Source of the DNA: Sacculina carcini
Taxonomy: Eukaryota > Arthropoda > Thecostraca > Sacculinidae
NCBI GenBank assembly: GCA_916048095.2
Contig: OU696575.1
Coordinates: 10,364,468 to 10,428,467 of the forward strand
Direction of reading: 5' to 3'
DNA length: 64,000 nucleotides
Below, one piece after another: positions 41,135 to 55,149 of this stretch. How positions within the stretch are numbered: the stretch's first letter is position 1; each line of letters begins with the position of its first letter. The position numbers and the translations under genes are program-made. Under the pieces are notes generated by a model, which searched no databases, was not told the origin of the DNA, and saw only the letters and a list, made by a program, of their open reading frames with translations.

Positions 41135-44100
41135 TCCACCGTCCGCCCAAACACATTCACACAGAACATTCACACAACGTTCACATAAAGAGTATAATAA
41201 CTGTTGCACCCAATCACCACCAGAGGTGTCAATGTGCATGCAACGATGTCTCACTTCCACCGCCTTCGTTCTGCACGTACACATACACACATAATCACAA
41301 ACATTCACACCGAGCATGTACATTAAGAGTATAATCACGTATCATAATCAGCATAGCGAACGGGCGGTCGCCTGCTCCTCGACGAACGCCTAATCATGGA
41401 CCGATCATCACCCGCCTCTTCACCGATAACAGTTTCTTCTCTGACCGCTGAATGCTATATAGGGGTGTAATTGCACGAACATGTGTGTATGTGTGTGTGT
41501 GCTTGTGTGAGTCGTGCGTTGTCGTATATTGTGAGTTATACACATGTGTGTATGTATGTGCGTATTTGCGTGACCTGTTCTGCGGAGTGTTTGATTAGCA
41601 TGTGTGTGTGTGTGTGTGTGCGTGCGCGCGTATGTATGTGTGTGTGCGTGCGCGCGACTGCGTGTGTGTTTTTGTACAATATGCTGAGAGGAGTTCGGTG
41701 CGGCGGCACTGAAGCAGCCGGAAGTCTGGTTGGAGAAGGGTGGCAGTGCTAATGTGGGTGTATCGCGGGGTTGTTGTGTTGCTGGTGGTGTTTGGTGTGG
41801 CGAGCGCGGGAGATGGAGAGTTGAATTGGTGTGGTGCTGTGGCGTTTAGTTCCTTTGTGTTTTTAGTCTAGAATTATACGTTCCCAATTTGTGTTTTTTT
41901 CTTTTTACAACCACAAGAGGCTCCGGGCTCAGTAGAGTGATTGTCGTCCGGTGGTCGAGGCACCTCTGTTGGTACCTCAGGAGGACCTCAGGTGGACTTC
42001 GGTGGACCTCAGAGGGACCGTCCTCGATGTGGACCACAGGAGCATCTTGACACAGTCCTGCAGGAGCCAAATGTCTCAATGACACGAGTGGTTCGCGCCC
42101 ACTAGGCAAGCGTACTCTGGCATACATATAGTTTACTTCAATAATCTTGACGACTTGTACCGCAGGGTCATACTTACTACACTGAAGACAACGCATTAAG
42201 GCTCGTTTTGCAGTCAACAGCCAAGTCGGCAATGGAAGTCCGTTAGTCGTTCTCCGTTTGTGACGAAAAAGTCGTTCGTGACGAGTGGCATTGGTTACTG
42301 TACACAGCAAATAACGCAGTGAATGCAGCACCACAGAGAGTAATTGCTCCCAACAACTGATTTTCAGGTTGCGCGAGTAACAGCCCATTTGCAATGAGTT
42401 CCATATTACTCCGTTATAACGTTCCACCTGCTCGTTTCCTTGTGGATTATAAGCTGTTGTGAAAGTTTGGATCACGTTGTTGGATAATATGAATTCTCGG
42501 AAATGTTGAGAGGAAAAGCTTGTGCCTCGATCTGAATGCACACACTCAGGCATACCAAAAACAGCGAATAGTGTTGTTAGACAACGAACTGCCCACAACG
42601 ACGAAGTATCCGGAGTTGCAAAAGCAAAAGGAAACCTAGAATACTCATCGACCACCACAAAAAGGTACTTATTATGAGAGACAGATGGAAGTGGTCCTTT
42701 AAAATCTAAGCTAAGTTTTTCAAAAGGTCGAGTAGCCTTGATCAAGGTATTATAGGGTTTCACAAATTGGGGTTAAAACCTAGCACATGTGTGACAACCA
42801 CCCACAGTTTTCTTCACTTCATCTAACGTATGCGGTAAATTTCGCGCTTTCACGAAATGCCGTAACCTCGTGATTCCCGGGTGACATAAGCTCTCATGAA
42901 GCTCAGCTAATTTGTCAACTTTAACCGAGACTACGACGTCAGCACGCGAAATCATATCGGGGGTCACGTTCATTTCACCCGGTCTATTCGAGATTTCGTA
43001 ACTGTGACATGCTAATTCCATCCTCTATCTAGCGGTCTTATCGTTCTTCACCATTCCTCTGCTCGTTTTGTCGAACATAAACGATACTGATTTGTGGTCC
43101 GTAATCAATTTAAAATGCCGTCCCAAAAGCAAGTATCTCCAGCGCCGGATCGCCTCGACAATTGCAGCGGCTTCTTTCTCAATGGAAGAATGTCGTCGCT
43201 CGGTGGGATTCAACGTCCTCGAAAAGAATGCGACGGGTTTGCCGTTTTGCGAAAGAGTAGCGGCCAACGCGTTGTCGGAGGCATCTGTTTCTATCACAAA
43301 TTGAGCCAAATCATCTAGAGGAGCAAGTGACGCTTTAGCTATATCTCGCTTCATATTCTCGTACGCCAACACAGCGGGAGGATATAACGGGAACGAATGA
43401 GTGTCCACCAGGGGACGTAACTTTTCCGAAAAACACGGTATCCACTTAGAGTAGTGGGAAAACATACCCACCGCACGTTTCAACTACCTGTCATCATGGG
43501 GCTTTGTTAAGTCAATCAGCGTTCTTAACCTGTCAGGATCCGGACGAATGCTACCCTTTTCAATCACATGACCCAACATTTTTATGGACATTTTGTTAAA
43601 ATTGCATTTGTCATAGTTAAATGCGACTTGGTATTTTTCTATTGATTTCATAAAAAAAAAATTAAGATTATTATCATGCTCTGCTTGGGTCACATAACCA
43701 CATAACCACATCAACTGCTTGCAACACATTAACTGCTTGGATCACATAACCACATCATCTACATAGGCAAATGTATCTTGAAGGTTTTCATCTTGAACAA
43801 TGTCACTGAGCACTTTTTGAAAACACGCTACTCCATTCGTTACCCTAAAAGTTATTCTTGTGAATTCAAACAGTTTACCGTCTGCTTCAAATGCCGTAAG
43901 CTTGCGGTCGTTGGGATGAAGGGCAATCTGGTGGTAAGCTTGCCGTAAATCTATCGAGCTGAAATAAGAGTATTGCGAAATTTTATCAATTATTTCGCTG
44001 ATACTCGGTAATGAATATGCATTTAATTTCATGAAGCCTTTGATAGTTTGCGAGTAGTCAATAACCATTCTTGGCTTTCCATTTTATCAATTAACCACGA

Positions 44101-45533
44101 GAACCTGAGCTCTCCATGGACTAGAACTGGACCTTATCATCTTTTCACTAAAAAGTCTACTAACCTCTGTCTTGATGAATGCGCCTTCGTCGTGAGAACG
44201 TCGTCTGGTCTTCGTTTGTATTGGCCTGCAGTCCGCTCACAAGCTCGTGAACAGCGACGGAGCCTGCACCTTGGCAGGGACCAGGCCGCAAACATCCATG
44301 CTCGGCTTTGCCCCACCGAATTTCATGGTGACACAGTCATAGGCCATCATGAAATGTTGACCCAACAACACTGGTGCACATAAATCTTCCAATAACGCCA
44401 AGCGGAAGTCACTGAATACGTCTTCTTGTGTTATAATATCAGCTACACATTCTCCAATTATGCTGGTTTGATGCTGGGTTGCAGCCAAACTAACGGTACC
44501 CGAAGCAGCCTGAATATGTAGACCCAATTTTTGGGCGTGAGCCAACCTGGTGAAACTTCTCGTACTTCCCCGATCTACACACTGATCGTACACACAGCTA
44601 ACTTCAAGCCATGTGTGATGCCATTGGCGACAGCAGCGAGAAAGTTCATAGAAGCCGACAGGCCTTTTGAAGATTTGTTTTATGATTCCCACCGGCATAC
44701 TTTCGAGAAATGGCCCACTTTCCCATAACTATGACATGTAGCATTGCGTGCCCCATAACGAAACCTTGGGTGAGCTGGTCCACCACAAAAGTCACACCTC
44801 TTCACGACCGCAGCAGTAGTCTCGATGAAGTTTTGATCCTTGTTGTTTTTTGTTCGCCGACATACCACATTCCTCCGATGATTGAGCCACGCCGTCATCA
44901 TTCACCTCAAACGTAGAAGGATGTTCGATTCCATAGGCTTCCGACTATATTTGTGCTCTCTCCAGTGCTCGTGCTTGAGCTGTAGCTTCATCCAGACTCT
45001 AATTCAAGTTTTCCAGCAGACGCTGACGTATCAAGTTCGATGAGATCCCATTAATGAATGTGTCGCTTCACTTATATTTTCCTCCGCCCTCGCGTCAGTG
45101 AAGCCACATTCAGCTGATAGGGACTGCAAAGCCTCAAGATACGCGTTGAGAGATTCACCTGTTTCTTGCCTTCTCGAAGTCAGACAATGCCTAGCAAAAA
45201 TCACACTTCTCGGCTTGACATACCGAGACGATAACAAACTGATTGCTTCATCATACGACTGAGCTCTTTTCACAAATTTGTGACAATCACACGACAGGTA
45301 GACACCGAGCAATGTGAGCTTCAGCATTTCTTCTTCTGGATTAACGGCATGCATAAGTGCTTCAAACTTGCATTTCCATACATACATATCCTCCCCCGAA
45401 CCAACACTTGGGTCCAAGTCTAACTGTTCAGGCCGTAAATACTACCTACATACCTATGATTGAGTTATTAAAATTGTTTCTATGATTACTACTTACTATG
45501 GTGAATACTTTACTATGATTGAGTTATTAAAAT

Positions 45534-45740
45534 TGTGGTGTTATCTAATGCCTCAATACAAACACTCATTGCCTAAGGATAGGTTTTTCATAACTCAGAG
45601 CACAGCATACACATCTGCAAACCGCACATAAACAATCGCACAAAAAACTCACATATATAATGCATGTAAACAATCGCAATCAATCGCCAGATCAATGATG
45701 TCAGTCACTAACAGAAATAACAACAACAAATATCACTACA
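45534..45740 (-). repeat. LTR (5' LTR of the Ty3/gypsy fossil)
   Basis: 207 bp, TG..CA on the + strand. Just inside it a 24-bp motif (CTATGATTGAGTTATTAAAA..) occurs twice, at about 45453 and 45513. Confidence 0.9.
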
Positions 45741-45840
45741 CTATGAAATACATTTATCATTAATTATTGGGATATATAACGTAAGAGTATCTCTAACTCA
45801 ACGAGATATGGGTTCAACGATTTTGAATTATAGCTACGCT

Positions 45841-45987
45841 AATATATGATGTATATATATATATATATATATTTATTTATATATGGAACCTTGTGGCCCC
45901 TTGGGTTATATTTGGCGTTGAAACACACACTCATTAATTTGCAAATGACTCGCTAGTGTGTGTGTGTGTGTTTGTCTGTGTGTGTGT

Positions 45988-46026
<39 letters not shown>

Positions 46027-46047
46027 TGTGTGTGTGTGTCTGTGTGT

Positions 46048-46092
<45 letters not shown>

Positions 46093-46252
46093 TGTGTGTC
46101 TGTGTGTGTATTTGTGTTGACTAATGCTAAACTAAACGCACACACACACACACGTGCTTACTGGGCTTGATTTAACTTTGGTGTTTGCCGAACAAGTTCT
46201 TAATCAAGAGCATTCGTTGTGCTTAGTCAGTTTGTGCCTCTGTGTGTGTGCC

Positions 46253-46348
<96 letters not shown>

Positions 46349-46375
46349 TGTGTATGAGGGTGTGTGTGTCTATCT
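45841..46375. repeat. (TA)n then two long (TG)n microsatellites
   Basis: (TA)n about 45848-45872, TG with regular TC interruptions 45955-46120, and an almost pure TG array 46236-46372. Translations of these are Cys-Val or Thr-His chains without meaning. Confidence 0.95.
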
Positions 46376-47056
46376 TTTGAACAGTAACGACGCATGTAAG
46401 TTCATTTAAAAAGAAAACGTTGCAATCTAGTTACTTGATTGTAGCGAGTTTGTTATAGAAATATTTTCCACATATCAAACGTTTGAAAACCGGTTTTTTA
46501 CTCTGGCTTACATTGCTTATTGCATATTAATTAAAACACGCACTTTATAGTTAAATTGAAATGTGGCTAACCCAAAAATTGTTATCCAATTGACAGATTT
46601 GTTTTGTTTTTCTGCAAATTTTCTGTTCATTCCATTTCAGTTTGTCTATTTTTCAATGCAATTTCTCGCTATCTTTGTTCGTATTTATATTTTTTTCTCA
46701 GTACAATCCAATTTGCACAGGGACTCGGGTTTAAATGCCCGTGTGTCACTTAAATCAGTAGCTCTGAAACTGTCTCAGCTTTTGCGTCCTTTTAAAATCG
46801 GCGGTCATTTCTCACCCCCGTGATTTATGTTAGCTATATATAAAAATTAAAAATGTAAAACGACGTAATAACATTGTTTTCATTCATTCTGGTTAAATTT
46901 CAAATAAGAAAAATGTGTATGTATAAGCCAAAAATATATTTGGTTCAAAATTACATTATTTCTTGTCCGAACAGCACAGGCATATTCGCACCCCTTTGGA
47001 ACCGGGTTCGCACCCTTTGTGAACCCCTCATATATATGCTCCCGACAGCAATGACC

Positions 47057-47058
<2 letters not shown>
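46376..47058. other. No recognised gene
   Basis: AT-rich unique sequence between two microsatellites. Confidence 0.5.

Positions 47059-47059
<1 letters not shown>

Positions 47060-47109
<50 letters not shown>
47060..47109. repeat. (TG)n microsatellite
   Basis: About 50 bases of uninterrupted TG. Confidence 0.95.
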
Positions 47110-47234
47110 ATTTTGTCTGCGCAAATAAGGTGCACAATTTGGCACTTTTCAATTTTCCAAATGCGCGTTGATTTCGTCTGTTTTGCGTTGTTTTTTTTGC
47201 TTACTAATGCGACTGCACCCGACTGTAGACTGTG

Positions 47235-47411
47235 CAGTAGTGGCGGCGCCAGGATTTTTCCAGAGGGGGGGCTGGGAAAACACGCGGAGCCTGGCGAAAA
47301 ACTACATTTGAAATGCTCATGGTCTGAATGTAGGGGGTGGACTCAGGGGGGCTTGGCATATTTTTTGTTGAGGTTTCCTCTAAGCCTCCCCTCTTGTCAC
47401 CGCCACTGCTG
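47235..47411. mobile_element. Short MITE (CAGTGGCGGCGCCAGGATTTTT family), copy 2
   Basis: Left CAGTAGTGGCGGCGCCAGGA, right reverse-complemented CAGCAGTGGCGGTGACAAGA. The interior GGAGCCTGGCGAAAAACTAC and TGAAATGCTCATG.TCTGAATGT parallels copy 1. No clear target duplication. Confidence 0.6.
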
Positions 47412-47676
47412 TGGAAGTTTGTCGGATCCCAGCTCATTATAATGCGCCGGGTGAGAAATATGTTTGTATTGAGAAACTGTACTGGCTGCTCTCAATTCCA
47501 AATGCGTTTGCAGTCCCTTCGGATAGCTTGAAAATTCACATTGACTGTTGTTTGTGTGCGTTTGGCGTGTGAATCTGATTTGCATTGTTTCAGTTTGAGT
47601 TTGCCACGATTATTGTGAAACAAACGAGATATCATTCTGGGAAAAAATGGGAACTGCAGTCTGCGTTCAAATATTG

Positions 47677-47790
47677 TGCACTCAAATCTTGACCGAAACG
47701 CGCACTCAAAACTTGACCGAAACGCGCACTCAAAACTTGACCGAAACGCGCGCTCAAAACTAGACCGAAACGCGCGCTCAAAACTTGCCA
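47677..47790. repeat. 24-bp minisatellite, about 4.5 copies
   Basis: Unit GACCGAAACGCGC(A/G)CTCAAAACTT, starting at 47691, 47715, 47739 and 47763. It is CpG-rich in AT-rich surroundings. Its minus-strand reading (FERAFRSS repeats) is incidental. Confidence 0.9.
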
Positions 47791-47799
47791 CACAAAGTT

Positions 47800-49980
47800 G
47801 CCTTTTGGGTCCGCTATGGGCTCTCTTTATCGCTCAGTGATTTGCAATTCAACACTGACATCATCGTGGCGTCACTCAAACGGAAACTGATTTCATATCT
47901 CGCCTCTATTCGACGCACATACTCATCGCTCTTGAGAGTTCTGTGCATACAAATTACATAATTATAGACCGTCAGATCTTGTGCCTTTCAAAATTCCTAT
48001 AAGCCATTTTAGTGTTATTTTAGCGTTATTAGACGCTCTTTTAAATATATACCATATGTATTCTTAAATTGCATAATTAGTCTAATTGATATAACGTTCA
48101 ATAATAAAATATTTCAGTTTTTTTTAAATGAACTAACTTCTTATTGAACATATTATTTTGTAAAATTGGTATAAAGTCATGATTTGTTTTGTGTCTAGCG
48201 CAATCCTCTTTTCTGAAATTGATTTTTCAATTTTTCCGCTTAGATGTTTAAACATTGGTCTACGTTCTGGATAATTAATATTTTAATTGTTTGGATCAAA
48301 ATCATTTAACTAACTCGGCCTCAATTTTAAAAGCCTTCATTTGACTAGTAAATCCAAAATGGTTTTTCTGACAAAATTTATTCAACTTCATGCGGTCATT
48401 CAACGCACACAGAGACAGTTCTCGAGATGAAAGGACATCTTTCATACAGTCGAGCTGCGTTGTATGATTCATGAAAACACATCAAGTCGAGATTTATCCG
48501 CCTATTGTGGCGTGGTGACACTTGCGCTATTACCGCTTGTGTGTCCCATCAAAAACACTTTAGCAAAATTCACACCAGCTGTCTGTCAAGCTGATGTTTG
48601 ACCAAATTATGTTTGTCAGCTGTTTTATTCGAAAATCGCGAGGTTTTACTCACCATTTTGTGTGTAATTATATCTGATATATGTAGTCGGGTTTGTTTAC
48701 TATATAATTGAAATTGTAGAATTTTGCTGGATGATTTTAGTTAACCACTTTGTGGTAGGGGAAATGTTTTTAATGTTTTTATAATGTTTCAAGTGACAAA
48801 TTTTTAAAAATGGCACAGTATATTATATTCTTTTTGTAGGACAAATATAATACCAACGCTTTAAAAACTATTATTCTGATGGCAGTAAATTATACTATTC
48901 TTCTGATAACCATAATTGTATATTCGACAGTAAATTTTGTATTATACACAGATATATAATGTTTTTGTAGTGGATATAGGGTTGTGTTTACACTCATTAA
49001 CTTAATTATGTGCTGATTTTCTAGTTTATATTAATGTCAAAATGAACATCTATTTATTTTAAAAGAGCAATATTATATAAAATGATAACGAGTGAGAATA
49101 TTAGGAGTTTATCTTATAGAATTACAACAAATTGGGTTAGTTGTAAATAAAATAAGTAAAAAAAGAACAAAAATAAATCAATGTTCTCAACAGTAAAAAT
49201 TCTTATATTATGGACAACATATTTATTACCACACAATATCACCGAAAACCACGTCATGTGGTAAATCTTGTAAGAATAATTACAATATTAATTGAAAAAC
49301 AAGCGTTTATAATTTACTCAATTAAATTTTCAATGTATCCCAGCTATATTTTTCCCAAAAATTGGTGTATTATAATATCCTGTTTTCTATAAAAAAAATT
49401 AAGTTCTCACCAGAACATCCTTACCACGTCAATATTTCTTAAAATTTATCAATTTATATATTTGCCTCTTGGTAAATTTTATACTTACGTTGACTTTTTG
49501 CGGTAGGCTTTTTTCCATATTTCCATTTCCTTTTTTTCCAGCTGCCTTACATACCAAAAATGATGTTATATCATAAAGAAACTTCTTTGAAGACAATTTC
49601 CTCAAGTGTTTTTAAACGATTTGATATTTTGTATTTGGCTAGTGAAAAACGCTCCTTGATAATGACTTTGTAAAATCAATATTGTTGCATCATCCCAGGA
49701 ATTTCCCGATCAAACGACTCAATTTTACTCTAGTGCAAAAAATCACCACAGCTAGACAATTTTTCCCATTTGAAGGTCAAATTGTTTTTTGTTGTCTGAT
49801 GATTGCACTTGTTTGATTGTTCGTTGACAGTTTCCAATCAAACGTACTTGCGATTTCGCATCAGATAACACCTAGGTATTGCCAGTGTTCATTCATTTTC
49901 ATCAAATTGCGCGGTGAAATTTTTTCCCAACGCAAAACCGCATCAAATGAGTGTTTCAATTGATACTTGATTGATACTTG
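47800..49980. other. Gene-poor, very AT-rich stretch
   Basis: No exon, terminal repeat or conserved motif recognised. Confidence 0.5.
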
Positions 49981-50035
49981 ATTATTGTATTTTCCATGTA
50001 ACACAGCTCATATTGCCTGTCTGTTTTTGCGTGAC

Positions 50036-50042
50036 TGTGTGT

Positions 50043-50116
<74 letters not shown>

Positions 50117-50155
50117 CTGTCTATCTGTGTATGCGTAACTGTGTGTATGTGTGCT

Positions 50156-50194
<39 letters not shown>

Positions 50195-50499
50195 ACGTCT
50201 GTCTGCCTATCTGTCTGTGTGTGTGTATGTATGTCTGTCTGTGTGTATATCTATATGTGTGAGTGTGTTTGTGTGTGTGTGTGTGCATGTATATATATGC
50301 ATATGCGTGTGTGTATATGCCTGTCTGCCTGTGTGTGTGTGTGTGTGTGTGTATGTATACCTGTCTACCTGTATGTGTGTGTATGTATGCCTGTATGTGT
50401 GTGTGTATGTATGCCTGTGTGTGTGTGTGTGTGTGTGTATGTATACCTGTCTACCTGTATGTGTGTGTATGTATGCCTGTATGTGTGTGTGTATGTATG

Positions 50500-50556
<57 letters not shown>
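50036..50556. repeat. Complex (TG)n array with higher-order units
   Basis: Pure TG at both ends. The middle contains a duplicated block of TGTATACCTGTCTACCTGTA and TGTATGCCTGTATGTG units (about 50350-50425 and 50437-50500). Repeat expansion, not coding. Confidence 0.95.
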
Positions 50557-50599
50557 ATTTGCTGTGTAACTTCATATCGGCTAATTGGCTGATACGAGG

Positions 50600-53500
50600 A
50601 AAACATTGATTGGACGTGTGAACATGCATTGGATGTGTATTTGCATACATATTACGACTAGCAATATATGCCCGCTTGTCAGCATATTTGCGTGTTGTAT
50701 ATGATCGACGTGGCTTGTATCATAATGCTCTGGCAATGAGAAAACCCATTTTTCCAACATATATATACATTGTATATGCATATGTATATTCGTTGACCTC
50801 GGATATTGAAGGTTCTTTGTGCGCTGTTTTTTGCTGTGAAATTCCGATGACATAAGCGGATTTTGCACACTTTCTGACAACTAAGCAGTTTCATCATGAA
50901 GAATTATACTTTAATCTTATTTATTTATCCACTCATTTCAGAATATTTGTTTGTATAATAAATATTTTGGTTCTAATGGTAATTATTAATTATGGGTTAT
51001 ATATTGGGTTATGTGTATAGTTAAATAAGAATGATTTTTTCCAAATTAAATATAATAAAATAATTTATTCGAGTATAGGTGAGAAATATTTTTTTTACTA
51101 AAAAATTATTGATACAATATGAAAATACGATAAATTGTTGATAAGAATGATACACAATTGAATTTCAAATACATAAATTGTTTATTTCAATTGGACATAA
51201 ATTAGCTAATTAGCAGATTTTAAGTATTTTATTTTCTTTGACAATTAGATTGCGCATGAGTTATAATGTAAACATTTCTGTCATCTTTGCTCGTACTCTA
51301 ATACAGAATTATGCCAGTAATGCACAATTATATTCATGCTGAACATAATGTTAACCAGCGCAATAAGCTTGAAGACAAATGTCATATTAAGGTATGAGTT
51401 AAACTGACAAAAGTATCAGATAGGCATCACTTATGTAAATGACTCGTTGAATTCTAGTGGGGCGCATTTGAATAAATTGAGTCGTTTTTTTGCCAGTTTA
51501 ATTTAGCAACATAGTCGGGGCGAAATTGTTCACATTTGTAACGCCGGCTGTTTTGAAGATTCCACCACTCAGACTCTGACATATCACATCAATAAAAGAC
51601 AGCTTATTAAACACCATAGGGAAATTTAATATGCCAAAAGTATGTTCATTTAACTTTATATTTAATTTAAAAATTGGTAATATGGAGCGTTAGAATTTGA
51701 TCTAGTTTCTAATTTAAAATTTTAACCATAATGTCTTATGCGAGACGTATTTATATTGTTACTTTTTCAAAAAATAAAGATTATTAGGCAGGATGAATGT
51801 TCAGTCACTAAAAATGGCAGAATAGGCACGATAAAACAGCAAAATATGCAAATATAAGCATTTATTAATACTGAAACAAACATTATTGATTAATTACGTT
51901 AAATAACACATTATAACCGGTGTTTTATACACATAATAATTGATATTTCAATGTTTTTAAAAGTAAAAATGTGTCCACGATCGGAGAGCAGATACTTAAT
52001 GAGTGAACATTTATTTCAACGTCTACAAACGTGATTGGAGCATATTTAAAGTGTGGAAGAATATTTGCACCTAAATATGACACAGATACAAGCTTGTCCA
52101 CTTCAATGATCTAAGAATTTTTAGTTGCACAAAATCTTCTTTTACCTTGAGTGCGCTTCTAAGTTTCGCCTATACATCACGCCCATTTTCACCAGGAACT
52201 GGAGGTATGCTGTAAACAGTGTGTATAGTGGAGACCAACTCTTTAAACTGGGTGTTCAGTACTTTCATTCCTGAGGCAATTTTGCTCCGAATGTGAATGT
52301 ACACACACGCACATACGATACATACATACATACGCGATCCATAGTTTTCGATTAAGCGGAAGTAACGTTAACTGTTCTCTGAGTGCGATCAGACAAACAA
52401 ACCCGCATCGCGAAGATAAACGTCAATGCAGAATAGCCAATATATGCCGTATGCATATATCTGTCTCAGGCATGTGAATGCGAAATCAAGCCTAGCTATA
52501 TCACCTCTGTATATTCTTATCTGTGAACTCATTTACTTGAAAGCATTCAATATCAATTTATATTATTTGTTGATGAAATAGGCAATATTTTGACGAATTA
52601 GTCGTTTCAAACGTTTCGAAACACAATTTTCCAAATTTTTGTAATAAATTCAAAGTTATATTTATAGGAGTAATAATATGAACACAATTAGTAGCATCAA
52701 TAAGTAAGCTAAATATTGAATTCCACGAAATAGCCTTTATCATCCCAGGTATAGAAAATATTGATGGATTTCAGCCAATCGCCAATTCAATTCGAGATCG
52801 CCTCAAATACCTAACGTATATATTCGGGGAAAATATTGAAGCAATCTAGCAATGCGTTATTGAGTTACAGTTATGTTTCCATGTGGGAACACTATGAACA
52901 CAGCTACCAAAACTTACCGTATATAATCGAAATGTTAAAATCTGTACATAAATTATACAATTGGAATATTTATTGATCAATTATTGTGTATAATCAAAGA
53001 TTTATTGATTTTAAGCTTATATATGTTGAGTATTGCCTAATAACGGTATAAAATAATTATTTTGAGTCATTTAGATATTTTTCACGGAATTGGTATTCTT
53101 GTAGCTTGGCTTCTGAACAAAATGGCTTCTGACAATGCGCTTGCTGAATTGATATCCTGCATCTACCTACCCATCTTCCATCTGCCTACATCTAACCATT
53201 GAACATCTACTGGCAGTTATGCTACTCTACTTCAAGCCATATGTGTGACCAAGAGACGGTCCAATATATCAACACCATACATATCCTCGTTACATTTGGG
53301 TACCAGAAAGTAGCTGCTTCACCTTGATACTCGATGCTTTTCCCACGACGAGTAGTTTTTGTGTATTTATATGATGATTCTTAAACATAATAAACTGAAT
53401 ATGTCGTATTAAGTTTATCTTAATATAGTTGTTATTCCATATACACACATATGTACTTGTTCATCACAGCGGAAATCAAAATGCTTTTTTCCTCTTTCAT

Positions 53501-53740
53501 CTTTTTAAAAGCTGAATCTGATTTGATCAGTCTGGCTGCACCAGCATTTCTGCGCTCTTGAATTCTAGTAGATTTGATGTTGTGCTCGGCAAGTGACTCC
53601 AACAGAGCATACGATGAGAGAAAAATTTTCAAAATACACTTTATATCTGACGAATGCAGAACAAGAGCGAATAATGGTACTCATGATCTTACACGCTTGT
53701 GTTCAATGGACCTACGCATGATATTGTCATTTCTCTTTGT
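50600..53740. other. Gene-poor AT-rich stretch
   Basis: No gene, RNA or element recognised. A short (CATA)n occurs at about 52317-52334. Confidence 0.5.
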
Positions 53741-53750
53741 CCAGCGTCAG

Positions 53751-54028
53751 CAGAGCCGTTGCGAGGACTTATGAAGCCCCCCCGAAGGCCACACTTGGGG
53801 CCCCTCTCGAAAGCAACACTTGGGGCCCCCATTATAAATAAACTATTAAATAATGAATTTACTTATTATACATAATCACATAATACAAGCTCAGGTGAAA
53901 ACATCTGAGCAAAAAGGTTAAGGCTATACATAATATGATAAATTTGAATGTCATGCGCGGAGCAACGGGGCCCCTCAACACTCGCCTCCCCCCGGCAGAG
54001 GGGTACGGGGGCGGTTGCTACGGCTCTG
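53751..54028. mobile_element. hAT-type MITE, 278 bp, with target duplication
   Basis: Termini CAGAGCCGTTGCGAGG and, reverse-complemented, CAGAGCCGTAGCAACC. The flanks AGCGTCAG (53743-53750) and AGCGTCAT (54029-54036) match at 7 of 8 positions. The interior has GGCCACACTTGGGGCCCC units. Confidence 0.85.
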
Positions 54029-54309
54029 AGCGTCATCATATGTGGGCAATCATCATTGTCGCCCATCAGTCATATTTTGCTGCCAAATATACAAACATTG
54101 GTTTGTCACGAATGAACATCTTTGCTGAATGTCACACATAGAATGCCACCATTGATTTATCAGTACCATGTTCGTACTTATGAAAAAATATAGTGCATTT
54201 TCAGATTTTCACTCAGCATAATACAGACAGACTCAATTTAAGCCAATTTTTTTCCCACTCATAATTCTTGTTTTCCATCACATTCTGTTGAAATTTATTG
54301 AACTCAAAT

Positions 54310-54510
54310 CAGTGGCATCCCCAAGGGGAATGGGGGGGGGGGGTTTGGAAGGGTTAATTCTTCCACGAAAAAAGTGCCAAAAGTGCCCCCTGAACCTCCC
54401 AAAAATACATTTTTAGTGTAGTTACATATATTTCGCCAAACCTGCACATCTTTTTCCTTAGCCCCTCTCCCCCTCAGCCCCCCACCGGAAAAATCCTGGC
54501 TACGCCACTG
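54310..54510. mobile_element. Short MITE (CAGTGGCG.AGCCAGGATTTTT family), copy 3, inverted
   Basis: The right end reverse-complemented reads CAGTGGCGTAGCCAGGATTT. The left end is CAGTGGCATCCCCAAGG. G-rich interior as in copies 1 and 2. Confidence 0.65.
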
Positions 54511-54529
54511 CCACATCTTTTTTTTCTTA

Positions 54530-55147
54530 AATATTACAATTGTGCGTCTATGGGTATGTTACAATGTGCGTGATACGTACGAGTGAATATAGACGTGTTT
54601 GTGTGCGCGTGTGTTAGTTTGCGTGGAAGAAATATATTTTGGGTAAATTTATGCACCCAAGTTCATAGTTCATTTTACCTTGCGCTCCCTCATTGTCTAA
54701 TTTGTATTTAAATTTCATTGGTATTCATATTTCTTTCTTCCTTAAGCCTTAGCTGAAACTGCTAATCTAAAAAAAGTAAAATTAATCAAATGTGTACCAT
54801 TTTTTGCAACCCCTAAACGAAACACTATATTTTGTGAAAAATAGGTCAAGTTTGGATGAGTGCTGTGTTTTGCATAATATAAAAACACAATATAAATATA
54901 TCTCTTTAGAGCCTGTCTCATGCTCTATCCGAGAGTGGTCTGACTTTTATAATCGGTTAAGCATGTCGGGAGAAAATATCCCATAAATTGCTTATACCCA
55001 CATGGGAACGTTGGGAGGATATAGGTTAACCCATATTTATCGATTTATTGCACCGCAATGGACTAATTTGCATCTGTTCTTCTTTGTCACAACGGGCAGG
55101 CTGGTGCAACATTTATCAAACAAACATACATACACCTATCTGTCAAA
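54530..55147. other. No recognised gene
   Basis: Unique AT-rich sequence. Confidence 0.45.
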
Positions 55148-55149
55148 TA

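Larger units (their letters stand above)
40928..45740 (-). mobile_element. Ty3/gypsy LTR retrotransposon fossil (CsRn1-like), broken
   Basis: Bounded by 207-bp direct LTRs, with 5-bp flanks ATATG and CTATG as a likely target duplication (4 of 5). Reading on the minus strand, parts in order are gag-like (about 45.0-45.4 kb), a Cys/His zinc-knuckle region (about 44.7-44.8), an aspartic-protease-like region (about 44.3-44.6), reverse transcriptase (about 43.5-44.1), RNase H (about 43.0-43.5) and integrase (about 41.9-43.0). Integrase wording such as LSLDFKGPLPS and YNPQGNEQVERYNG fits the CsRn1 branch of gypsy elements. The copy is a fossil with roughly half a dozen breaks. LTR divergence near 6 percent indicates moderate age. 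The 0.7 kb between integrase and the 3' LTR is noncoding and CA/TG-rich. Confidence 0.9.

Noticed and set aside
47492-47791. Minus-strand repeat protein (FERAFRSS units)
   Set aside because: Produced by the 24-bp minisatellite, whose length is a multiple of three.
49985-50609. Long open frames of Cys-Val/Met-Tyr across 50.0-50.6 kb (up to 194 codons)
   Set aside because: Translation of (TG)n; no splice sites, no composition or family typical of proteins.
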